Shown here: positions 1 to 6,129 of the stretch, in pieces
How positions within the stretch are numbered: position 1 is the stretch's first letter
Layout: each line of letters opens with the position of its first letter
DNA from: CAJBLF01 sp964495905
GTDB taxonomy: Bacteria; Patescibacteriota; Gracilibacteria; Absconditabacterales; Absconditicoccaceae
DNA: 6,780 bases
Direction of reading: 5' to 3'
Assembly (NCBI GenBank): GCA_964495905.1
Contig: CAZBWN010000017.1
Location: 1-6,780 of the forward strand
Made by a program: the position numbers and the translations under genes
The notes under the pieces: generated by a model
The model's database searches: none
What the model was told of the DNA's origin: nothing
The model's input: only the letters and a program-made list of their open reading frames with translations

Positions 1-417
1 ATGGGACATATCACCGATCTAGGATATATCCAATGAACATCATCGATAAAAGACAATACCTATACAGAATTTGGTAAAGCGGTATTTGGCATCGACGATT
101 TCTCAATATGATTTTACAGACTTTCCCGAGACAAAGAAAACATCAGAAAAGCTATAGCTAAGAAAAAAGATTTTTGCAGTGGATATGGGATGAGCGATCC
201 ATTTGAAGATTTCGCAGAATGTTTCAACCTCTATATCAATCATAATAGTTTCTTTAGACAGATAGGAAAAAATAATACCATACTCAAAAAAAAATACAAT
301 CTCATCGCAAGCATATTCAAAGGAAAATATATCAGTTCAGATAGCCAAGATCTTATCTTGATAAAAACAGATATCACGCGAAGACCACGAGATACCACTA
401 AATTAATTAATAATTAA
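1..417 (+). CDS. C-terminal part of a probable gluzincin-type zinc metallopeptidase (partial, 5' end outside window)
   Basis: The frame is open from the first base to TAA at 415-417 when the two UGA codons (34-36, 109-111) are read as Gly, giving 138 residues. Residues 64-75 read MSDPFEDFAECF, which resembles the segment carrying the third zinc ligand (a Glu) in HExxH metallopeptidases; E69 or E73 would be that ligand. The first three residues are MGH followed by ITDLG, so the window edge probably cuts an HEMGH zinc motif, leaving only its last three residues; this is inference, since the preceding bases are not visible. There is no membrane segment in the visible part. Three CGA codons occur (127-129, 379-381, 388-390); with CGA=Trp they give LSWDKEN and TWRPWDTT, with Arg they give LSRDKEN and TRRPRDTT. 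The true start and any signal peptide lie upstream. The family assignment is moderate and no substrate can be proposed. Confidence 0.6.
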
Positions 418-491
418 TAATGAAAAATGAAAAATTATAGAAAAATATATTATTATATTTAAAAAAATACCAACATTATTAATTATTAATT
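405..491. repeat. AT-rich inverted repeat, 18-bp perfect arms, built from AATTAAT heptamers
   Basis: The arms 405-422 and 474-491 are perfect reverse complements of 18 bp, separated by 51 bp. The left arm consists of two AATTAAT heptamers followed by AATG and contains the stop codon of the peptidase gene. The right arm ends about 20 bases before the ftsW start. No terminator-like GC stem is present, so this may be a repeat element rather than a terminator, although a weak hairpin in the transcript is possible. I see no convincing promoter between the two genes. Confidence 0.7.
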
Positions 492-513
492 TTAAATTAT
501 TCATTATGTTTTT

Positions 514-1650
514 ATGCCCATAATCATAGCGTGAATCATTTTGACTGTATTTGGAGTGCTTTCAATTTTTAGTGTAAGCATCCACGAATCATTCACACTG
601 ACACTTTCATTGATATCACATGGAACGTTGAAAGGAGACCCCTCCAATTATTTCTATTTTTTGAGGCAACTAAAAAACATAGGGATAGCATTAGTGATGG
701 CAAGCATAATCTATTCCATTCCCATGAGAGTTTTCCAAAACAGCAGAAATACTACGATAATAGCAGTTTGATTGATGCTCTTACAGATATCAGTATTTAT
801 CCCAGGAGTAGGAATCGTACTCAACGGTGCGAGAGGATGGATCAATATCCCCTTTCTCCCAAGTATCCAACCTGCAGAGTTTTTTAAGTTAGGATATGTG
901 CTTTTCCTCTGATGATGGTTGATGAGAAAACGTGAAAAAGTGAATACCAAAGATTTTTTCCTTTCCTTTATCGTATTAAATGCAAGCCTCTTCTTCATCT
1001 TCCTATTAATCCCCGATCTTGGAACAGTTATGATCCTAGGTATCGTAGGACTTATCATGTGCCGATATGCAGGAGCGAAGATAAAGTATGTTATGTGAAT
1101 ATTGTTGTGAGGGATAATATCAGGATTAGTGGTCGGAAGTATTGCAGGGATGATGAGCCCAAGATTTGCTTATATCCAGAAAAGGTTTACCTACTTTTTA
1201 AGCTCAAGCGTAGATCCGCAAGCGAGACAGATAGGATGGCAAAATCAGCAAGCATTGCTAGCAATCGGTGGATGAGGACTGCTAGGTAAATGATATGGAA
1301 AGGGATTACAGAAGTTTTGATTTATCCCTGAAGCACAAAGCGACTTCGTTTTTGCAGCATTTTCAGAAGAGATATGATTTGTAGGAAATATGTTTTTATT
1401 CGCACTCTATCTCTATATAGCATATTACTTCCTCACACGCCTCCGCAATATCAAAGATGATCACGCAAAAATGCTGGGAATAGGAATTCTTTCATTGATT
1501 ATGGTCCAAGCATTCGTAAATATCTGAGTGAATGTAAAGATACTCCCCAATACAGGACTCACACTGCCCTTTATCAGTTATGGAGGAACAGCGCTGATGG
1601 TGAACTTCATAGAAATCGTTCTGCTCTATAAGATTTTAAAAAGAAAATAA
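514..1650 (+). CDS. ftsW: SEDS-family peptidoglycan glycosyltransferase, FtsW-like (FtsW/RodA/SpoVE)
   Basis: The 378-residue multi-pass membrane protein polymerises lipid II into glycan strands, working with a class B transpeptidase at the division site. It is readable only if eleven in-frame UGA codons (532, 769, 910, 913, 1096, 1108, 1273, 1291, 1318, 1375, 1525) are Gly. Visible SEDS hallmarks are GARGW at residues 105-109 followed by QPAEFFKL, RQIGWQNQQ, a glycine-rich loop ending GKGYGKG, and PEAQSDF with D277 as the likely catalytic Asp, followed by the EEIGFVG stretch. The C-terminal PNTGLTLPFISYGGT (345-359) favours FtsW over RodA. ATG 514 is the first in-frame start after the stop codon at 493 and gives a full-length family member; no Shine-Dalgarno sequence precedes it. 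One CGA codon (1063-1065, residue 184) lies in a transmembrane helix before AGAK, where E. coli FtsW has Phe. The next gene starts five bases after the stop, suggesting cotranscription. Confidence 0.93.
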
Positions 1651-1655
1651 ATATC

Positions 1656-2519
1656 ATGAGAATCGAGAAAGACAAAAACAATCTTCTGACAATCTTCAAC
1701 GAAGAGATTCCACAAACGAAGGAGTATGCCTATCATGTAAGTGGATACACTTTTTCTGATTTTGACAGATGAATCATAGTCCTCCACAAAAAAGAATGGA
1801 AAATTATCAATCTCAAAAACCTAGGTGACAATATGAATGTCGTATATATGAAGAATTCAGAATTTAGAATTCAGAATTTAGAATTAAAAAAAACAGGAAT
1901 AAATAAAGCGATGAAGACGTTTCAATGATTTGACGAAGAATCAGGTAAGAAATATTATTTCATCCCAGGACTTGGAGAGATTCAAAGACAGGAAAAAAAT
2001 ATCATCTTCAAAAATTTATGAACCAATTATAGTATCGAGAAAACAACAAAAGGAATGATACTGCAAGGAATAGAGGAAACCGAAGGCGAAACAGATATTC
2101 TAGGATATCTTTTTGGATTGATGTTGATATATGGAAAATGGGAAGCAAAGAGTAAAGAACTTAACTCTATAAAAATACAAATTCCTCTCTCCGGGCAACA
2201 TCTCGTACACGAAGAAGATTTTGATATAATTATAAAAATATTACAAGATAAAGGAATTTTTCTCAAAGCAGACAAACTCCCTAACAAAAATGGAATCACC
2301 TACCAAATCAGCAGTAACGATTATGAATTGCTAGAAATATTCGCACAATGGTACGAAGCTGTTGAAAAGTTTGAGAAAATAAGTAAACGTGTGTTCACAG
2401 AAGAGATGAAAACCAAACTTATTGAATTTATCAATACCAATGCAGAAATCCCACAAGAGGGAAAAGCTGAGGTAGTGAAGCAATTAGAAGAATGAACAAT
2501 CAAATTGTTAACTAAATAA
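1656..2519 (+). CDS. Protein of unknown function with a degenerate LAGLIDADG-like helix
   Basis: The 287-residue soluble protein is not recognised with confidence. Four UGA codons are read as Gly (1770, 1926, 2019, 2493). ATG 1656 lies five bases after the ftsW stop, so translation is probably coupled to that gene. Residues 148-162 (ILGYLFGLMLIYGKW) match the pattern of a LAGLIDADG helix, but the catalytic acidic residue of DADG/GDG is replaced by Tyr. The following segments alternate predicted strands and helices (about 170-240), as in the homing-endonuclease fold. Without the acidic residue, nuclease activity is unlikely; domesticated members such as WhiA act as DNA-binding regulators, so DNA binding is a possibility and no more. 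The N-terminal 130 residues and the charged C-terminus (about 245-287) show no motif I know. Residues 66-77 are encoded by a heptamer tandem repeat, which looks like a repeat inserted in or grown inside the gene. Confidence 0.7.
1853..1886. repeat. Tandem repeat of a 14-bp unit inside a coding region
   Basis: Two perfect copies of GAATTCAGAATTTA (1853-1866, 1867-1880) are followed by a partial third (GAATTA). Each 14-mer is itself two similar heptamers, GAATTCA and GAATTTA. The repeat sits in frame within the 287-residue gene and encodes about eleven residues. It shares the AATT core and 7-base period with the repeats at 405-491 and 2533-2565, which lie between genes. Confidence 0.9.
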
Positions 2520-2532
2520 AAAAAATCCTTCA

Positions 2533-2565
2533 AATTCGTAATTCGTAATTAATTAATTCGTAATT
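2533..2565. repeat. AATTCGT heptamer repeat directly upstream of the tRNA
   Basis: AATTCGT occurs in tandem at 2533-2539 and 2540-2546. Two AATT tetramers follow, then another AATTCGT at 2555-2561 and a further AATT. It fills most of the gap between the stop at 2519 and the tRNA at 2573. No clear promoter can be distinguished within it, so the tRNA may be transcribed from here or by readthrough. Confidence 0.8.
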
Positions 2566-2572
2566 AAATTAT

Positions 2573-2644
2573 GGGGCGTTGGTGTAGTGGTTAACATAGC
2601 GGTCTTCGGAACCGTTGTCAGGGGTTCGATCCCCTTACGCCCTG
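2573..2644 (+). tRNA. tRNA with anticodon UCG; probable tRNA-Trp(UCG) decoding CGA (alternative: tRNA-Arg)
   Basis: The cloverleaf folds completely. The acceptor pairs 2573-2579 with 2637-2643 (first pair G-U). The D stem is GTGT/ACAT with GG in the loop. The anticodon stem is GCGGT/ACCGT with loop CTTCGGA, giving anticodon TCG at 2606-2608. The variable loop has 4 bases, the T stem is AGGGG/CCCTT with TTCGATC in the loop, and the discriminator is G (2644). CCA is not encoded. By anticodon alone it would be tRNA-Arg. However, the acceptor GGGGCG, the anticodon arm CGGTCT..AACCG and discriminator G73 all resemble bacterial tRNA-Trp as I remember it from E. coli, and the CGA codons in this window fall at conserved Trp positions. 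The tRNA call is firm; charging with Trp is inference. Confidence 0.95.
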
Positions 2645-2652
2645 AACTTATT

Positions 2653-2679
2653 AAATTAGCTTAATTGCTAATTTTTTTT
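2653..2679 (+). terminator. Intrinsic terminator of the tRNA
   Basis: AAATTAGC (2653-2660) pairs perfectly with GCTAATTT (2667-2674) around a 6-base loop, and T residues continue to 2679. It lies 8 bases after the tRNA discriminator. The stem is AT-rich, as expected for this genome. Confidence 0.75.
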
Positions 2680-2728
2680 ATTTAAAAGAAATAAGACAAT
2701 AGTTTTCGCACATATACAAACAAATATA

Positions 2729-2784
2729 GATCGAACACCGCTTTAGCGGGGGAACTCCGCAAGGCGGGGCCCTTACGCCCTGAA
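2729..2784. repeat. Duplicated tRNA 3' end preceded by two GC-rich hairpins
   Basis: The 15 bases at 2770-2784 (CCCTTACGCCCTGAA) repeat exactly the tRNA 3' end and the two bases after it (2632-2646). Just before it are two small GC-rich hairpins, CCGC-TTTA-GCGG (2738-2749) and CCGC-AAG-GCGG (2757-2767), which stand out from the AT-rich surroundings. GATCGAAC at 2729-2736 is the reverse complement of the tRNA T-loop GTTCGATC. The rest of a tRNA is absent, so this is not a second tRNA gene. It could be an attachment-site remnant or a mobile palindromic repeat that captured the tRNA tail. Confidence 0.7.
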
Positions 2785-2794
2785 TAACAAAACA

Positions 2795-2822
2795 TTGCAT
2801 TAGCTATGCTATTGGATAAAAT
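2795..2822 (+). promoter_or_regulatory. Candidate promoter for the DUF378 gene
   Basis: TTGCAT (2795-2800) and TAAAAT (2817-2822) are separated by 16 bases and would give a leader of about 30 bases. A second -10-like TATAAT at 2846-2851 lies too close to the ATG for an ordinary leader and lacks a -35 box; if used it would make a leaderless transcript. Confidence 0.4.
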
Positions 2823-2859
2823 AACATCGTTATGTATTTTTATTTTATAATAAATTTCA

Positions 2860-3132
2860 ATGAAAGTACTTTACTGGATTTTTTTGATCGTTTTAGTTGT
2901 AGGAGGTCTTAACCGAGCATTGATTGGTTGGTTAAATCTTAATCTTGTCACTACGATTTTCCCTGACATGATAGCTAAAGCTATTGATACTGTTGGTGTA
3001 GAAACAACTGTTGCTACGCTCAACAAATTTGCAATGATGACGTATACGTTGGTAGGAATATCTGCATTATGGGTATTTGTAGCTAATGTTACAGGATGCA
3101 AATGCTGCCAAGCAAGCGAAAAAAAAGCATAA
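2860..3132 (+). CDS. DUF378-family small membrane protein
   Basis: The 90-residue protein has two hydrophobic helices (about residues 4-27 and 58-78) joined by a loop and ending in a short tail with CKCC. The segment VVGGLN-x-ALIGWLNLNLV (13-31) matches the DUF378 signature, which I recall as GALNWGLIG followed by FNLV, and the second helix with YTLVGISALWV fits the family's YxLVGLAAL. The x is a CGA codon (2914-2916, residue 19), exactly where the family has an almost invariant Trp after LN. No UGA codon is used. Function of the family is unknown. The tail Cys residues (C81, C83, C84) are unusual and could bind a metal. The gene is monocistronic, with its own candidate promoter and a strong terminator. 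Confidence 0.85.
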   Translation: MKVLYWIFLIVLVVGGLNRALIGWLNLNLVTTIFPDMIAKAIDTVGVETTVATLNKFAMMTYTLVGISALWVFVANVTGCKCCQASEKKA

Positions 3133-3146
3133 TACATGAATAATAA

Positions 3147-3176
3147 AAAAACTCTCCGCCTAGGCGGAGAGTTTTT
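3147..3176 (+). terminator. Strong intrinsic terminator (perfect 30-bp palindrome)
   Basis: The sequence is fully self-complementary from 3147 to 3176, with core CTCTCCGCCTAGGCGGAGAG flanked by A-run and T-run, 14 bases after the DUF378 stop. It should terminate in both directions. Confidence 0.9.
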
Positions 3177-3184
3177 ATAAAGAC

Positions 3185-3212
3185 TTGACTTTTAATACAA
3201 AATATATATAAA
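3185..3212 (+). promoter_or_regulatory. Promoter for the 87-residue gene, with an overlapping palindrome
   Basis: TTGACT (3185-3190) and TATAAA (3207-3212) are separated by 16 bases, with a leader of about 27 bases. A 7-bp inverted repeat ATAAAGT/ACTTTAT (3208-3214, 3219-3225) overlaps the -10 box and the expected start of transcription, a typical place for an operator; the AT-rich context makes chance possible. Confidence 0.5.
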
Positions 3213-3245
3213 GTTAAAACTTTATCATTAAAATAATAAGAAAAA

Positions 3246-3509
3246 ATGGCAATACATGGAATAACTATAGGAAATTATTTCTGACAAAGATTAAATCCAA
3301 AAAAAACAGCTCAAAAAATGGGAGAAGCATCAACACCTACAAATATTGAAGCGATAAAAAAATTTTTTGGTGAAGATTTGCTGACTATGCTTGGACAAGG
3401 TGACAAAAAAAATACTCCCGCTATGAATCCAAAAAAAGTGGAAGAACCAAATTCTCCAGAAAGGGAAGCAGAAATCAAAGAACTTATTCTGAGAGAATTC
3501 TTAGTTTAA
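3246..3509 (+). CDS. Small hypothetical protein (87 residues)
   Basis: The start ATG 3246 needs one UGA codon (3282-3284, residue 13) to be read as Gly; an internal ATG at 3318 would give a 63-residue form that avoids it. The promoter position and the short leader favour 3246. The protein is hydrophilic, rich in Lys, Glu and Pro. A short segment IEAIKKFFGEDLLTMLG (34-50) is probably helical, a Pro-rich linker follows, and the C-terminal helix runs about 70-85. No signal peptide, membrane segment or known motif is visible. Its last four bases overlap the end of the convergent tgt gene. Function unknown; it could be a lineage-specific protein. Confidence 0.6.
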
Positions 3510-4654
3510 CTCTTAAGCATTTTCGTTTTCCAATCCTCCACGATCTTGTGGAGATATACGATATTATGTAATGAAAGAAGGATGCCTCACAGCATCTCTT
3601 TTTCTTTTATCAAATGATGGAGATATGCTTTAGTGAAATTCTTACACGTATAACATCCGCAGTCTGTCGTCAATGCGGTAAAGTCTTTGGTATATTTCGC
3701 ATTATTGATATTGATGTTTCCGTCAGCGGAAAATGCTGCACCATGTCTCCCCAGTCTCGTAGGTAACACACAGTCAAACATATCAAATCATTCTTCTATG
3801 GCATGTCTGATGTCATCAGGAGTTCCCACTCCCATCAGATATCTTGGCTTATCAAGCGGCAATTTAGATGCAGTAAACGCAACGACCTCACGGATCAGTT
3901 CTTTGCTTTCTCCGACACTCACTCCTCCGACAGCGATTCCATCCCAAGCATATTGACTCAGGAAGTCTACGGATTGTTGTCTGAGGTCTAGATAGGTACC
4001 TCATTGTACGATAGGAAACAAGACCCCACGGACAGCATCATATTTTGGTTTCAGATGATCAAATGCTCTCTTTGCTCGACGATGGGTCATCTGCATATGT
4101 TGTTCTATAGTCTTTTTATCAGCACCAGAAGGAGAACAGACATCAAGGACCATCATGATATCCGATCAGAGATTACATTGGATATCTACGACACCTTCAG
4201 GAGTGAACATATGTTTAGATCCATCATACGGTGAACGGAATTTTACGCCATCCTCAGTCAATTTCATTTTCACTTCATGATTCTGTCATTCCTCCTTTCC
4301 TCCTTTCCTCTCTTCCTCTTTTCAAAGTCATAAAGAAAAAACCTGAAATCCTCCACTATCAGTCAGGATAAGTTTGTCTCGATTTTCAAATGTATGAAGC
4401 CCTCATGCCTCTTTTATCAGCTCATCACCGGGACGCAGATACAAATGGAAGGTATTTGCAAGGATCAGTTGGATCTCAGGCAAGTCACCGATATATTTTG
4501 GATCTTTGAGGATATCCAATATCAATCATTTGATGGTGGCCTTAGTTCCTACAGGCATGAAAACAGGAGTAGTCAACGTGATACCATTGAGCGTTATCTG
4601 TCAGACTCTCGCCTTTCCTACTTGCTTGAGTATTTTGAAATTAAGCTTATTCAT
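3506..4654 (-). CDS. tgt: tRNA-guanine transglycosylase (queuosine biosynthesis)
   Basis: The 382-residue enzyme exchanges guanine 34 of GUN-anticodon tRNAs for a queuosine precursor. Ten UGA codons are read as Gly, several at invariant positions (AGGLH, NLGSD, VQGG, GFDMFDC). Visible motifs: TPVFMPVGT at the N-terminus; LTDSGGFQ with D99 as general acid/base; LDVC with D171 and C173 for base binding; VQGG with Q217; VGGVSVGE; FDCVLPTR with D294 as the nucleophile; and zinc ligands C332, C334, C337 and H363. V247 and C173 match the residues of preQ1-using bacterial enzymes. Two CGA codons (4379-4381, residue 92; 4076-4078, residue 193) align with invariant Trp of FMxWD and RWAKR in E. coli and Zymomonas Tgt. 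About 18 extra residues rich in Gly, Glu and Lys follow FSL (109-129). Start ATG 4654 gives the normal N-terminus. Confidence 0.97.
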
Positions 4655-4658
4655 AAAA

Positions 4659-4686
4659 AGAAAGAGAAAATAAATGTTCTCTTTCT
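4659..4686. promoter_or_regulatory. Perfect 10-bp inverted repeat in the tgt leader
   Basis: AGAAAGAGAA (4659-4668) and TTCTCTTTCT (4677-4686) are exact reverse complements around an 8-base loop. The repeat lies 4 bases before the tgt start codon and its distal arm overlaps the -10 box. It could be an operator, or a hairpin in the leader hindering translation. It does not have the layout of a preQ1 riboswitch. Confidence 0.5.
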
Positions 4687-4711
4687 ATATGATTATGCTC
4701 GCAAAATTCAA
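4684..4711 (-). promoter_or_regulatory. Candidate tgt promoter
   Basis: On the minus strand TTGAAT (4711-4706) and TATAGA (4689-4684) are 16 bases apart, giving a leader of roughly 20-25 bases before ATG 4654. No Shine-Dalgarno sequence is present; the ten bases before the start are pyrimidine-rich. Confidence 0.5.
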
Positions 4712-4721
4712 TTAGTTAATT

Positions 4722-4814
4722 TGTCATCGCGAGCGGAGCAGCCTGTCCCGTACTTGCTACGGGATGGCGATCTTAAATTTAGATTGCTTCCTCGTTTCAC
4801 TCCTCGCAATGACA
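4722..4814. repeat. Palindromic repeat element with TGTCAT(T/C)GCGAG ends
   Basis: The left end TGTCATCGCGAGCGGAGC and the right end, read on the other strand as TGTCATTGCGAGGAGTGAAA, form imperfect terminal inverted repeats. Inside is a hairpin CCCGTA-CTTGC-TACGGG (4747-4763). The ends resemble the TGTCATTGCGAG...GAAGCAATC palindromic repeats I recall from many unrelated bacterial genomes (Rickettsia, Bacteroidetes and others). The GC content is higher than the surroundings. It sits between the vanW-like stop and the tgt promoter, with no coding capacity. Confidence 0.8.
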
Positions 4815-4827
4815 TAAAAAAAATACA

Positions 4828-5964
4828 TTAGAAGTTTTTTACATGCGTATAACAATTAGTCCTGTCCTCTCCATTTATTTTCCAAGTGAAACAAGATGAT
4901 GATCATTTTTTATACGTACCAATATATTCAAACGATCCCCTATCTTGAGCCTTTGAAAGCGTAAATACCTGCTCATTGCTTCAGTTCAATCCATCAAAAT
5001 TGAAAACAGCTACGATAGGATAGTCACGGATATTTTTGACTTTTAAATCAAGTTTTGGAGCGAATACAGTTGCATCAAGTCAGGGATCCTTGATATATTC
5101 TCCATTTATTTCTGCCTCATAGAGATTTCTATAATAGATTGAATGAGCACGATATTGCACCAATTCAAATCATAGATTTGTAAGCGTACCTTGAAAAAAA
5201 GCAGTTGCTACTCCACAAAGTCATCCCCCATAGACCATCTTCACACCAGCTCCAACAGTTGCATATCCAAACACATAGGGACGTGAACCTTTATTGCTTG
5301 AACTATAATGAAACTCACGAGCCAGACTAAAAGTCTCATCAGGCATAATCAACCTCACATTTCCGATATTATTGAATGCTGTCTTGATATTATGTTTTCT
5401 ATAATCGGGATCAGTATTTGTTCTAGATTTCCAAGAGATCAATTCATATCACAAGTCTCTGAGATCCTGTTCGTTTTTGAACATAAATAGAGCTCACAGT
5501 TGTGCATAGGTTCCCGTGGTAATTTCTATATTTTTGAAATCCAGGAGAGCAACAGATTTTTGGATACTTTCAAAATAATTTTGGAATCCGGATAAATTAT
5601 TTTTTAAAAATATATCTAAACCATCATCTCCTTCAATATTTTTGACGACTTTAAAATCTCATGACTGAGCAATTATCGATAGACTTCCTTTTGGATAGGG
5701 TTCATTGTTAAAACCTGAATAGCCACCTTCCATCAAAGATTTTATGAGAGCTATCCTTATTTTGTGATAAAATTGTTCAAATGACGGACTTGTAGAAAAA
5801 TACTCACTAAGGGTAGAAGAATTTATTTGATAGATATGCTCCTCGATAGTTCACGTTAAAATAGGGACACTTTGATCTGTATTTTGTTGTGCTCAAACAA
5901 AACCAAAAAGTCATCCTCATAAGAGAAGCGATAATGAAATAATAATGGATTTTGAGATTTTCAT
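4828..5964 (-). CDS. Exported VanW-like protein
   Basis: The 378-residue protein begins with a signal peptide (Lys at 2 and 5, hydrophobic stretch about 7-23, probable cleavage near GAQQ at 24-27). Twelve UGA codons are read as Gly. The VanW-type region starts near residue 196 with NNIGNVRL and an ETFSL segment; GGGLCG (246-251) corresponds to the family's GGGICQ, followed by TNLGFELV, RAHS with H274, and PGLDATVF with D297, then KVKNIRDYPI. A C-terminal pair C358 and C371 (C-x12-C) probably forms a disulfide. Residues 28-160 show no known domain. VanW was named from vancomycin-resistance clusters, but its biochemical role is unresolved; extracytoplasmic, envelope-linked action is inferred. 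No vancomycin cluster is present here. No CGA codon is used. A near-identical domain layout occurs in the next gene upstream, indicating tandem duplication. Start ATG 5964 fits the signal peptide; no Shine-Dalgarno is visible. Confidence 0.88.
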
Positions 5965-6046
5965 AGGATTTATAGAAAGGGTAAAAAAAGCAAAAAATGG
6001 AAACTGCATTTTACTTTTATTACACATCTAACACATTCACAAATTA

Positions 6047-6074
6047 ATTATACCCCAAAAAGAAAATTTGTCAA
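6047..6074 (-). promoter_or_regulatory. Consensus sigma-70 promoter for the vanW-like gene
   Basis: On the minus strand a perfect TTGACA (6074-6069) and a perfect TATAAT (6052-6047) are 16 bases apart. Transcription would start near 6040, leaving a leader of about 75 bases before ATG 5964. It lies directly after the terminator of the upstream paralogue, so the two genes are transcribed separately. Confidence 0.85.
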
Positions 6075-6081
6075 ATATTAA

Positions 6082-6112
6082 AAAAGCCCCGCAAATTTTT
6101 TGCGAGGTTTTC
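6082..6112 (-). terminator. Terminator of the second vanW-like gene
   Basis: CGCAAA (6090-6095) pairs with TTTGCG (6099-6104), extended past one mismatch by CC/GG and A/T pairs. On the minus strand a T-run (6085-6080) follows the stem, about 18 bases after the stop at 6130. A T-rich flank on the other side could also stop plus-strand transcripts. Confidence 0.85.
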
Positions 6113-6129
6113 TTTTATTTGATTTATTT

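Noticed and set aside
541..1289. Several short separate genes within the ftsW region under the standard code
   Set aside because: They are pieces of one frame broken by UGA, or shadows in other frames; with UGA=Gly a single full-length FtsW results.
2573..2644. tRNA-Glu (anticodon TTC) reading of the anticodon loop CTTCGGA
   Set aside because: With the seven-base loop fixed by the GCGGT/ACCGT stem and T33 in place, positions 34-36 are TCG, not TTC.
2729..2784. A second tRNA gene downstream of the first
   Set aside because: Only the 3' acceptor strand is repeated; there is no matching 5' strand, anticodon arm or T arm.
3536..3553. CTCCAC/GTGGAG hairpin as terminator of the 87-residue gene
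   Set aside because: It lies inside the tgt coding region and is not followed by a T-run.
4655..4721. preQ1 riboswitch in the tgt leader
   Set aside because: The predicted leader is only about 20-25 bases and lacks the C-rich loop and pseudoknot tail; only a simple inverted repeat is visible.
3803..4831. Plus-strand reading frames opposite tgt (3803-3991, 4004-4234, 4394-4831)
   Set aside because: They lie antisense to a well-supported tgt, show no family motifs, and owe their openness to the lack of UGA stops needed on the other strand.
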